64,000 nucleotides of DNA, taken from the NCBI RefSeq assembly GCF_001904615.1, contig NZ_MRBY01000010.1, forward strand, positions 28,060 to 92,059, read 5' to 3'. Positions 36,955 through 45,500 of this stretch are shown one piece after another; the stretch's first letter is position 1, and each line of letters opens with the position of its first letter. Position numbers and translations under genes: made by a program. Under the pieces are notes generated by a model. That model ran no database searches. It had not been told where the DNA came from and saw nothing but the letters and a program-made list of their open reading frames with translations. The stretch is from [Limnothrix rosea] IAM M-220. GTDB lineage: Bacteria > Cyanobacteriota > Cyanobacteriia > Cyanobacteriales > MRBY01.

Positions 36955-37773
36955 TTGGCTAAGCAAAGATTAGATACTCTTCTTGTCGATCTAGAACTCT
37001 GTGAATCGCGACAACTGGCACAGCGACTGATTCGGGCAGGGGAAGTGAAGGTACGCCAAAGAATTATTGATAAGCCGGGGACTTTAGTGCCGACAGACGC
37101 GGAGATTGAGGTTAAGGCAAAACCGCCCTTTGTCTCCCGTGGTGGCGAAAAACTGGCTAAGGCGATCGCCCATTTTGAAATCGAAGTAAAAGATCGTGTG
37201 TGTTTAGACGGCGGCATTTCGACGGGTGGCTTTACAGACTGTTTGTTTCAGGTGGGCGCGAAGCAGGTGTATGGCATTGATGTGGGCTATGGACAGGTGG
37301 CATGGAAAATTCGCCAAGATCCCCGTTTAGTACTGCGAGAACGAACTAATTTTCGGCATCTAACCCCAGAAGATTTATATGAGGATGTGGCAGCAGGCGA
37401 TCGCCCAACTTTAGGTGTGATGGATTTATCTTTTATTTCCCTGCGCAAAGTATTGCCAACTTTATGGACGTTGTTGGTGGAGCCGCGAGAGGTTCTATTA
37501 CTGGTAAAGCCGCAATTTGAAGTGGGGCGTGAACAGGTCGGTAAAAAAGGTGTGGTGCGGGACTCTCAAGCCCAAGCCCAAGCGATTTTTGATGTATTGA
37601 CTGTGGCGCAAAAACTGGGTTGGCAACCCCATGGTTTAACTTGGTCGCCTATTAAAGGGCCCGCGGGCAACATTGAATATCTGCTCTGGCTGCAACAATC
37701 ACCTTCAGAAATGCAGCTTGCTCTAGAAGATGTCGCTGCTCTCACCCACTCTGCAATGGTGTCGTTTAAGTAA
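36955..37773 (+). CDS. tlyA: TlyA-family S4/FtsJ RNA methyltransferase
   Basis: 272 residues. N-terminal S4 RNA-binding domain (~1-60, KQRLDTLLVDLELCESRQLA), then an FtsJ/RrmJ Rossmann methyltransferase: VCLDGGISTGGFTDCLFQVG, VYGIDVGYGQVAWKIR and KPQFEVGREQVGKKGVVRD. Known TlyA enzymes 2'-O-methylate rRNA; some are annotated hemolysins, which is a historical name. TTG start (TTG GCT AAG), consistent with the family N terminus MAK-x-RLDTLL. Confidence 0.88.
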   Translation: MAKQRLDTLLVDLELCESRQLAQRLIRAGEVKVRQRIIDKPGTLVPTDAEIEVKAKPPFVSRGGEKLAKAIAHFEIEVKDRVCLDGGISTGGFTDCLFQVGAKQVYGIDVGYGQVAWKIRQDPRLVLRERTNFRHLTPEDLYEDVAAGDRPTLGVMDLSFISLRKVLPTLWTLLVEPREVLLLVKPQFEVGREQVGKKGVVRDSQAQAQAIFDVLTVAQKLGWQPHGLTWSPIKGPAGNIEYLLWLQQSPSEMQLALEDVAALTHSAMVSFK

Positions 37774-37799
37774 AATTTAAACCCACAAATTTTAAATTT

Positions 37800-38993
37800 T
37801 TATAGCTTCGTAACGTCGTAATCGTAAATCCAGGCAGATTTGAGATTCATGAGATTCGGCGCGATGGCATCAACGATTTTAAAAACGAAATCACGGGCGA
37901 TCGCCTTGAGACCTGATGCGTGAAAAATATCAGCATTTTTGCGGGATGTTATTTGCATTCTCGTTGCCCGTTGATAACGCAGATTTTCGTATTGTTGAAA
38001 TGCTCCTTCTGTTGTTTGGTGACGTTGCAAACATTGCGCGAGGACGTAGGCATCTTCGATGGACATGGCTGCCCCCTGAGCCTGAAAAGGAACCATTGGA
38101 TGGGCGGCATCACCGAGTAATGTCACTTTATTTTGTGACCAAAAGGGTAAAGCTGGGCGCGTAAATAGTCCCCATTTATAGCAAGGCTCTGGACTGGCAA
38201 TCATGTCCTTTAAAATTTGATTGAGTAAGCGAGATTGATTTTGAAATTCTGCCGCGACTTGAGATTTATCCACCTCAATTGTCCAGCCTTCCTCCTGCCA
38301 CTGACTTTCTTTAACGACTAAAACCAAATTTAACCACTGCTCACCATGATTTAAATTGCCGTTGGGATAAGCTACAACGTGATGATTTTTCCCAAGCCAA
38401 ACTGTTGCGCGTCCTGCCAACTCTTCGTAGGGCGATCGCCAAGGTAAGATAGCGCGAAAAGCCGCATAGCCGGCATAACTGGGTTTTGTTTGTTGACTAT
38501 CGAGCATTAACTGTCGGCGGGTTGGAGATCCGACACCATCAGCGCCAACCAATCCTGCAACTTCAACCTTGGGAGCATGTTCAAATTTCAGCGCAACCTT
38601 ATCCGTTGTTTGGGAATAACCCGTTAAACGAGTCGCAAAATTCAACTTACTTTTATCCCTTAGCCCGTCAAATAAAAGTTGGTGCAAATCGGCGCGACGG
38701 CATTGATAATACAGCTGATTTTTTGGTAATTGCCATTTGATTAGAGTTTGGTCTGAAGTGAAAGACCGCAACTCAAAACCATAACAACGGTGGGCGATCG
38801 CCTCTAGCTTTTCCGTTAACCCCAAAGCCGCTAAAACACGCACAACATTCGGGCTCACCTGAATCCCGTAGCCCAATGCCTCAAAACTTTCTGCCTGTTC
38901 GTAGAGAGTGAAGGGAATATTTTGTTGCTCAAGGGCACAGGCCAAAGTTAAACCGCCAATACCTGCACCGACGATACCAAGGGGGTTAGTCAT
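37800..38993 (-). CDS. FAD-dependent monooxygenase
   Basis: 397 residues. The Rossmann dinucleotide motif GIVGAGIGGLTLACALEQ is at the N terminus, with the FAD motif LLGDAAHPMVPFQAQGAAMS near 290-310 and a DG-type GADGVGSPTRR in the middle. It is the aromatic/isoprenoid hydroxylase group related to zeaxanthin epoxidase, UbiH and salicylate hydroxylase; the substrate is unknown. ATG start. It lies beside the quinone methyltransferase gene but is probably separate, with 259 bases between. Confidence 0.85.
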   Translation of the reverse strand: MTNPLGIVGAGIGGLTLACALEQQNIPFTLYEQAESFEALGYGIQVSPNVVRVLAALGLTEKLEAIAHRCYGFELRSFTSDQTLIKWQLPKNQLYYQCRRADLHQLLFDGLRDKSKLNFATRLTGYSQTTDKVALKFEHAPKVEVAGLVGADGVGSPTRRQLMLDSQQTKPSYAGYAAFRAILPWRSPYEELAGRATVWLGKNHHVVAYPNGNLNHGEQWLNLVLVVKESQWQEEGWTIEVDKSQVAAEFQNQSRLLNQILKDMIASPEPCYKWGLFTRPALPFWSQNKVTLLGDAAHPMVPFQAQGAAMSIEDAYVLAQCLQRHQTTEGAFQQYENLRYQRATRMQITSRKNADIFHASGLKAIARDFVFKIVDAIAPNLMNLKSAWIYDYDVTKL

Positions 38994-39252
38994 AAATAAA
39001 AGCGTTAATAAACGGCTACTGGAAAACTATATATAGTCATTCCGAATAAGTTCTAAGGAGCATTTGTATCCTTCCTTGGGGAAGGTGCTCGTAGAGCGGA
39101 AGGGGTTGCAACAGATTATGAAACTTACGAAGAACCTGTCACAAAACTCTCGCAACAGGAAAGTGTAAATCTCCAAAAAAAAACTACAGATCGATGATTA
39201 CTCATGGAACTATAGTTTCGTTTTAGATTGGAGAGATTAATCTCGTGAAAAT

Positions 39253-40239
39253 TTAGGCATTAACCGTTTCACCAGTTCTTGCTTCATCAACGGAATTAAT
39301 GGTTGATTTTTTTACTGCTCTAAACATACCAAAGCGGCAGAGACCAGCACCAAAAGCGACGCGCATTAAGAGCATGGTGGGTACTTCCCGTAGAGACTTA
39401 ATAAAGCCAGAGAAACCAAATTTAATCAGACCCTTCGGGCGAACAATACCTTGCCAAATGGATTCTAACCAAGAAGGCAATGTTTCCTTTGTCCAGTCAG
39501 CGGTAACAACTTCACCGTCAACTAAGCCAGTTTCAGCAATCTGCTCAGAGAAACGCTCAATACTGGAAAAAGAAGGGTGAGACCACTGGTCAAGGAGCTG
39601 ACGCATAACGGGTTTTTCCCACCAGTTGAGGGGCACACGGCGATCGTCGCGCTGGTTCCAGTCCGCAACAACGAGGATACCGCCGGGCTTCAGGACACGC
39701 ATCATTTCTTCTGCGTACTTCATTTTGTCGGGCATGTGGGGACCTGCTTCCACAGACCAAACCACATCAAAACTATTGTCGGGGAAAGACATATCAAGCG
39801 CGTCATTCACCATAAATTTGGCCGTGACACCTTCAGGAGTGAGGTCGTTAGCGCGCTGGGCTTGCTTGGGGCTGAGGGTAATGCCTGTTGCTTGGAAGCC
39901 GTAGTTTTGCGCCATGATGCGGCTACTACCGCCGAAACCACAACCAACGTCGAGAACAGTTGTGCCAGCGGGAAGCTTATCTAGACCACCCCAGCGAACC
40001 ATCTCATGGACAAAGTCAGCCTTTGCTTTGAGGAAATCTTTGCGGCGTGGGGGAGAGCCGTAGTGACCGAGGTGAATATGTTCACCCCAGTAAAATTCGA
40101 GAATACCGTCTTCTGTCCACTCATCATAGGAGTTGGCAACGGTGTTAGAGGAGTCGTAGCTACGGGGAGTCAGTAGATAGATTGCTACCCCGATAACGAG
40201 TAGCGCCACTAAAAAACCGATGATGTATAACCAGAACAT
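39253..40239 (-). CDS. 2-methyl-6-phytylbenzoquinone methyltransferase (Sll0418-like)
   Basis: 328 residues. An N-terminal transmembrane helix (FLVALLVIGVAIYLL) anchors a SAM methyltransferase. Motif I is VLDVGCGFGGSSRIMAQ, with SVEAGPHMPDK and GGILVVADWNQRDDRR. The whole protein closely follows Synechocystis Sll0418, which methylates MPBQ and MSBQ for tocopherol and plastoquinone synthesis; that match is from memory. Envelope or thylakoid membrane location. ATG start. Confidence 0.88.
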   Translation of the reverse strand: MFWLYIIGFLVALLVIGVAIYLLTPRSYDSSNTVANSYDEWTEDGILEFYWGEHIHLGHYGSPPRRKDFLKAKADFVHEMVRWGGLDKLPAGTTVLDVGCGFGGSSRIMAQNYGFQATGITLSPKQAQRANDLTPEGVTAKFMVNDALDMSFPDNSFDVVWSVEAGPHMPDKMKYAEEMMRVLKPGGILVVADWNQRDDRRVPLNWWEKPVMRQLLDQWSHPSFSSIERFSEQIAETGLVDGEVVTADWTKETLPSWLESIWQGIVRPKGLIKFGFSGFIKSLREVPTMLLMRVAFGAGLCRFGMFRAVKKSTINSVDEARTGETVNA

Positions 40240-40609
40240 TTAAGGCTTATCCGTAATATTTATTCACATTGCTATGCTTATGATATCAACTTGTGTGATC
40301 TATTGACTCTTTCGCTGTTTGTGAGGGACTTGCAATCGGATTTCTCTAAAAATTTTTGGGATGGTTTTGTCGGGTCACTTTGGCTTTTTTGCTTTGGGCG
40401 ATCGCCTTTTTTGTGACTCTTAAACTAAAGAGAAATGATGCTGACAGTTTCGATGGATCAATGGCTGGGAATAATGATTTTTTCAATAGAGAGTCTTTAA
40501 AGGAAAGGCGGCGATCGCCTCAGATTTAAAGCCCCAAGAAAAAAGGAAAAGCCCGATGACTTTTCCCTTTTAGATTATTTACCCAGTTTGGAGCTCAAGG
40601 CTCCCTGAC
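40240..40609. other. 370-bp intergenic stretch
   Basis: Between the methyltransferase start and the acidic secreted protein end. It contains two HIP1 palindromes and the terminator at 40535-40571. No coding frame or repeat is supported. Confidence 0.6.
40535..40571 (-). terminator. Intrinsic terminator of the acidic secreted-protein gene
   Basis: On the minus strand, 40571-40560 pairs with 40551-40540 over 12 bp (one G-U) with an 8-base loop, followed by U-rich sequence. Confidence 0.8.
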
Positions 40610-42538
40610 TTATTGGATTTCAGGCAAACCCTCAATAATGATCACATCATCTGAGCTAGAGCCATCGGAACCAGAGTTGCCAGAATCAGAACCACTATCT
40701 GTACCATCATTAATTTCCGGGAGACCTTCAATAATGATTACATCGTTACCTGAGTCGGAAGAGTCATCGTCATCAGAATCTGAGTCATCATCGTTGTCGT
40801 CATCATCAGAATCTAAGTCATCATCGTTGTCGTCATCATCATCATCATCAGAATCTGAGTCGCTACCAGTATCAGAATCATCCACATCTACGTCAATGTC
40901 TACATCGTCATCGATATCCGCGTCAGCGATTTCAGGTAAGCCGACAAAAACTTCAAGGGGAATATCGTCAAAGTCGATTTGTACTAGACCAATGAGACCA
41001 GGGAAAATTGACGAGCCGGGACCGACCTGACGGAAGCAAAAAACTTCATTTTCGTAGTAGCCTTTCTTCTTTTTGCCTCTGCCTTGACCCTTGTGCTTAC
41101 CTTTGCTCTTATTGCGGTGGGCAACGTAGTAACGGTCTAGACCTTTGTCGATGACGGTGATGTCAATATCAATGTCGATATCGATATCCACTTCAGCAAG
41201 TTGTTTTTCGAGGGCTTCGTACTCGTCTTCACTGAGATCGTTAACATCATCAGAATCACTGAGAGTGTTATCGGGATCGTCGGAAGTATCATCAAGAAGA
41301 TCCGTGATAGACAAGAAGCGAACACTCGTGGCGACAGTGGTGGGTGCATTCCCGGTTTCATCGTCAGCACAAACATTACAAGCGCCTAAACCAACATTGG
41401 TATCATCATCGCCATTATTGATTAGTTCTGTACCACCTACTGCAGCAATAAAGTTTACGGAACCATCACTGCGGCCGCTGAACTCATTACTACCTTGTTC
41501 AAATTCAAAATCAACATCTTTACGAGCCGTACCTTCAAACTCAGCAACAGCACTGACATTTCCTAAGAGAGCAGTGAAATTGCCTTCTGCTTCACCCTTA
41601 ATTTTGTAGTCAAGCTCTTGGGTTAGATCAATTTCTGTCGAATCACCTTCAAGCTTAGAGAAAGGGCCACCAAGGGTGATGTCTACAAATGCATCATCAG
41701 CATCATCAGCTTTGATTTTGAACTCAGCAGTAGATCTTGTGCCAACTGTTTGAATTTGGAACTTTTCGTTTGCTGCACCGATAAAACGAATTTCGTCGTC
41801 AGTTGTGTCTAGATCTGTTCCACTACTCGCAACAACGTCTTCGCCGTAAAACTTGAACTTAACCCGTCTTTCGAGGCTGGGTGTGGGATTAGAGCCACCA
41901 CCAGAACTGCCGCCAGCAAAACTCCAGGTACTAGGAAGATTAAATTCGCCGCCTTCGAGGTTTGCATTTAGGATGCCGACATCAAGTTGCCCAGCGACTG
42001 CTTCAAAATCTTCGTCAGAGTCGGTTGTGAGGGTTACTGGTTGATTAATAAAAACGAGGGGGGCTGCACCTACAACTTCTGGCTGAATCAGCGTTCCCAT
42101 CAGGGAATTGGCAGTATCAAAATTAAAGGTATCGACGGCAAAGTCAAGCTGGGTGGCAACGCTAGTAAAAATAACGGGATAACCGTCGTTATCGTAGGCG
42201 AGTCCTGTGAGTAAACCTTGGAGTGCGCCAGTATCACCTTGGTCTACGGTCGCCATGGTGGGGTCTATATTGTTGTCGAACCTTGCGGCGGTTGGTACGA
42301 AAACGGCGGTGGAGGTATTGCCAATTTCGGATTCGAGGTTTAGGGTTTCGACGGTGGCATCAAGGAGTTTGACGTTTTTGCCAGCGCCGACATCGACCAT
42401 GTCTGGGAGGAAGAAGCCTGCTGCGCCGGAAAAGTCGCCGCCGGTGACTTGGACTTGGGCGATCGCCGGAGCATTAAAACTAACTAATGTCCCCCCGACT
42501 AATCCGAAACAAACAAGTTTTTTTGTGGATAAGTTCAT
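40610..42538 (-). CDS. Secreted acidic Ser-Asp-rich repeat protein
   Basis: About 642 residues, family not recognised. A signal peptide (KLVCFGLVGGTLVSFNAPA, ending AIA) follows the ATG at 42538; the frame is open to 42553. The middle is beta-rich and Gly/Asp-rich with few Cys (a Cys-x2-Cys in ACNVCADD). The last ~130 residues are Ser-Asp runs with three GLPEI copies, two of them in DVIIIEGLPEI. A basic patch (KSKGKHKGQGRGKKKKGYY) sits before the acidic tail. Likely cell-surface or calcium-binding; inferred from composition only. Confidence 0.65.
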   Translation of the reverse strand: MNLSTKKLVCFGLVGGTLVSFNAPAIAQVQVTGGDFSGAAGFFLPDMVDVGAGKNVKLLDATVETLNLESEIGNTSTAVFVPTAARFDNNIDPTMATVDQGDTGALQGLLTGLAYDNDGYPVIFTSVATQLDFAVDTFNFDTANSLMGTLIQPEVVGAAPLVFINQPVTLTTDSDEDFEAVAGQLDVGILNANLEGGEFNLPSTWSFAGGSSGGGSNPTPSLERRVKFKFYGEDVVASSGTDLDTTDDEIRFIGAANEKFQIQTVGTRSTAEFKIKADDADDAFVDITLGGPFSKLEGDSTEIDLTQELDYKIKGEAEGNFTALLGNVSAVAEFEGTARKDVDFEFEQGSNEFSGRSDGSVNFIAAVGGTELINNGDDDTNVGLGACNVCADDETGNAPTTVATSVRFLSITDLLDDTSDDPDNTLSDSDDVNDLSEDEYEALEKQLAEVDIDIDIDIDITVIDKGLDRYYVAHRNKSKGKHKGQGRGKKKKGYYENEVFCFRQVGPGSSIFPGLIGLVQIDFDDIPLEVFVGLPEIADADIDDDVDIDVDVDDSDTGSDSDSDDDDDDDNDDDLDSDDDDNDDDSDSDDDDSSDSGNDVIIIEGLPEINDGTDSGSDSGNSGSDGSSSDDVIIIEGLPEIQ

Positions 42539-42961
42539 AGGAAAGAACTCCAAATTTTTAAGGAAATACAGGTGGGTAGCGAGTAGAAATTGTAGCTGGA
42601 CTAAAATTGTTTAAGAAAACACAAGCATGGGGGCTTTTTCTTATTTTTCCCAAATTGTAGTTTGACCTAACAAACTAATTTTAAATCTCTTCTTTTATCC
42701 TGAATGCTGGTACTATGGCTGGAACAAAAAATAGGATTGAAGAGACTTTAAGGGTGAGAAAGATCAGTCTGGAAAATTGTTTAAGCTTTGCCGGCGATCG
42801 CCCTAAAAAAGAAGAAAGTTAGCCTTGTTTCTCATAGACAGGGAGACTCATAAAAGGTTCCCTAAAATCTAAAGTTATTTTCTTGTTCGCAATAGAGCAA
42901 TATTTTTTATGGCAGGCGATCGCCTAGGGAGCCGATGTAACTTAAACCACTTTTAATGAAT
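42539..42961. other. 423-bp intergenic stretch
   Basis: Between the acidic secreted protein start and the porin stop, both minus strand. It is AT-rich with two HIP1 sites and must hold the promoter of the acidic protein; no gene, hairpin with T tract or repeat could be supported. Confidence 0.5.
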
Positions 42962-44653
42962 TTAGAAACTAATCGTTGTTCTTAAAACACCGATAGTAAT
43001 GGTCTCATTATCATCATTTTGAAGGGGATTAAAAACAGCAATAAAGCCGGGTGTAAGGGCAATATTATCTGTCAGATTAAAGCGATAAAATGCTTCAAGA
43101 TGGTGGGTCGTGCCCGGTTGACCACCCGGATCTGCATTAAGATCACCGCTGGAAACCAAGGATGGAATATTACGACCAGAGGGCAGATTACTAGAGGTGA
43201 TTCGAGGGGGTTGACCAAAGAAAATACCGCCCAAGCTGCCTTCTTTGCCAAGATCGGGGAAGGTGAGATAGGTCATCCAGTTAAAGGTTTCGACATCGCC
43301 ACCGGCCGTTTGGTATTCCGAAGTGGTGTAGCCTGCCCAGCCGCCGACGTTAAATTTCGGACTCACGCGCCAATCGATCGCTAGACCAAAAGCATTTGTG
43401 CTGATCGGCGCTCGACCAGATTGAAAATCTTGAATAACAACTTGGTCATCACCAATGCCGGAGGGGCGGGGACTACCGGATAATGTGCCCCAAGGAGAAT
43501 AGGAGTTGATGTATTGGAAAGAGAGGTCAAGGTCTCTAGAAGGCGAGGCAACGAGCTGTGTACCAAAGGTTGTGGAACCCAGATCGCCGCCGAACAAACC
43601 GCCAAAGGTGGCATTGTCAGCCAAATTTGTGGAGTAAAGGGCTTGAAGACTTAGGCTTCTGGCAATTTGCCAGTCAAAACCAAAACCGCTGCCACTACCG
43701 CCAATATTGATCACTGGATTACGCTGGGCAAAGCGAGACAAGGGCCCGTAACCAGCACTCTGAACCCGGTTTGCACCACGAAATACATTGGTGGCGCTAA
43801 TGCCTTCTGTACCGATAATGAGGGCGAGTTTGTCACCTATTAAGTGGCGATAGGTCAGGTCACTAATGCGAATATTGTTACCGTTATCTGCTTCGTAACC
43901 GAGACCGACGTAGGGTTCTAGGGTGCGATTATTGCTGGTTGTGCTACCGGAACCGGCGCTTAAACCTGTGAGTAAAATGCTATTTGGACTGAACTGGGTG
44001 AACAGGCTCAGTTGGGTATTGGTAATGGTATTAATCTGATCGTCTTCGTTGGTGAGGCGATCGCGGAAGAAACTATATTCATTGGCGTTACGACCTTGGA
44101 TACCAAAAACGGTTTGACCGAATAGTTTTGTCGTTGTCGAAAACTGATGGCTTTCTAGTTCTTCCACTTGACCATCGAGATCATCGACCCTTGCGCCGAG
44201 GGTGGCCAGCTCTGCTTCAAACTCTTGGACTAGGGCACGTAGACGACTAATATCTGCGGCATCAACGTCGGAGCCGCCGGTGATCAGGCGTTCGATTTGT
44301 TGTAAACAGGCATTGAGACCTGCGGCAAATTCGTAACGACTCAGGGGGCGATCGCCACGAAATGTACCATCGGGATAGCCGACTAGGCAGTTATACTTTT
44401 CGACAAGATTACGCAGGGCATCGAAGGCCCAGTCGCTGGGAGCGACATCTCGTAGCTGGAAAACGCTATTGACTTGAGCTAAACCTGAAGTACTGACCTC
44501 AAGGGTTGCTGCTTCTGTGTCAAAGGAGCCATAATTTTCCAGTTTTGCTAGCTGATCGCCAACAGTTTCTGCCTGTACCTGTGCTGCAACACTACCGCTG
44601 AGCGCGAGAGCCAGTGCCAGCAAAGGCGATTTCAAGCAAAATTTATCATTCAT
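42962..44653 (-). CDS. SLH-domain OprB-type outer-membrane porin
   Basis: 563 residues. Signal peptide (LLALALALSGSVAAQVQA), one SLH domain (~70-120, DVAPSDWAFDALRNLVEKY and GYPDGTFRGDRPLSRYEFAAG), a coiled coil (~135-170, RALVQEFEAELATLGARVDD), and a C-terminal beta-barrel that ends in Phe (VLRTTISF), the outer-membrane insertion signal. This is the cyanobacterial SomA/SomB-type layout; members pass inorganic ions such as iron. The SLH domain binds peptidoglycan polymers. ATG start. Confidence 0.9.
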   Translation of the reverse strand: MNDKFCLKSPLLALALALSGSVAAQVQAETVGDQLAKLENYGSFDTEAATLEVSTSGLAQVNSVFQLRDVAPSDWAFDALRNLVEKYNCLVGYPDGTFRGDRPLSRYEFAAGLNACLQQIERLITGGSDVDAADISRLRALVQEFEAELATLGARVDDLDGQVEELESHQFSTTTKLFGQTVFGIQGRNANEYSFFRDRLTNEDDQINTITNTQLSLFTQFSPNSILLTGLSAGSGSTTSNNRTLEPYVGLGYEADNGNNIRISDLTYRHLIGDKLALIIGTEGISATNVFRGANRVQSAGYGPLSRFAQRNPVINIGGSGSGFGFDWQIARSLSLQALYSTNLADNATFGGLFGGDLGSTTFGTQLVASPSRDLDLSFQYINSYSPWGTLSGSPRPSGIGDDQVVIQDFQSGRAPISTNAFGLAIDWRVSPKFNVGGWAGYTTSEYQTAGGDVETFNWMTYLTFPDLGKEGSLGGIFFGQPPRITSSNLPSGRNIPSLVSSGDLNADPGGQPGTTHHLEAFYRFNLTDNIALTPGFIAVFNPLQNDDNETITIGVLRTTISF

Positions 44654-44922
44654 TAAAAAACCTCACCACACCAAATGTTTAGGAAAGAAGAAAATGTTTT
44701 GGAGAGAAAGAAACATTGGGTAGACACAGGCGATCGCCCTAGGGGCAATCACTTGATTTAGTCTATTTAGACCAGCAAGACGGCGCTGAACCGCAAAAGG
44801 TTCAAAAAAATAATTGAATTTGATTCCGAAATTCCGTAACGATAACCTGAAGTTATGATTTAGGGGGAGATGTAGCCTTTTTTTAGGATTTGTAAAGACA
44901 TATCTCAAAGGGGTCAATTATC

Positions 44923-45426
44923 TTGTTGAAATGCAGCGGATTTCGAAAAATAGCTCTGGCGATCGCCTCGTTCTGTTTAGCAGGCTGTAGTCGTGCTTTG
45001 TTTTACCAACCCCAAATTGCGACGGGGGGCATCAATAGTAACTTTGCGGAAGAATTTCCCAGCTACAGCGGTGACGGTCGTTTTCTAGCCTTTGCCTCGG
45101 AGCGAGACGGACGACGCAATATTTATTTATATGATTTTCAGGAGAATCAATTAGTTAATTTACCCAACCTCAACCGCCGTGACTCCAGTCAAGATCAACC
45201 TTCCCTGAGTGCCGATGGTCGATATCTCGCCTACGTATCCACCGAGCGCGGTAAACCCGATATCTTTGTTTATGATCGCCAACAACAACGCTCCCAACTA
45301 TTGACGGCCAATCTGAGGGGCGCAGTGCAACATCCCACCATCCGTGGCGACGGCCAGCAGGTGACTTTCCAAAGTAATGACCGTGGCCAGTGGAATTTAA
45401 TGATTGTTGATGTGACGGGAAATTAA
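44923..45426 (+). CDS. TolB-like beta-propeller lipoprotein
   Basis: 167 residues. A lipobox, FCLAGC, closes a short signal peptide, so Cys22 is probably lipid-modified. Two to three WD40-like TolB (PD40) blades follow: EEFPSYSGDGRFLAFASERD, QPSLSADGRYLAYVSTERG, and a last blade ending RGQWNLMIVDV. Too short for a closed propeller, so it may pair with another protein. TTG start, with a second TTG three bases later; GGGG precedes. Confidence 0.8.
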   Translation: MLKCSGFRKIALAIASFCLAGCSRALFYQPQIATGGINSNFAEEFPSYSGDGRFLAFASERDGRRNIYLYDFQENQLVNLPNLNRRDSSQDQPSLSADGRYLAYVSTERGKPDIFVYDRQQQRSQLLTANLRGAVQHPTIRGDGQQVTFQSNDRGQWNLMIVDVTGN

Positions 45427-45500
45427 GGGTTCTCGAATTTTTACGGTATTTTTTATCTTGGTGCGGACAATGGTAATTAGTATTAAATATCCGGCAACCC

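Noticed and set aside
39061-39090. Hairpin CCTTCC-TTGG-GGAAGG as terminator of the FAD monooxygenase or methyltransferase
   Set aside because: No T tract follows on either strand, and it lies upstream of the FAD gene start rather than downstream of a stop.
40638-41030. 130-residue Ser-rich plus frame
   Set aside because: Antisense of the Ser-Asp run of the acidic secreted protein, produced by repeat codons.
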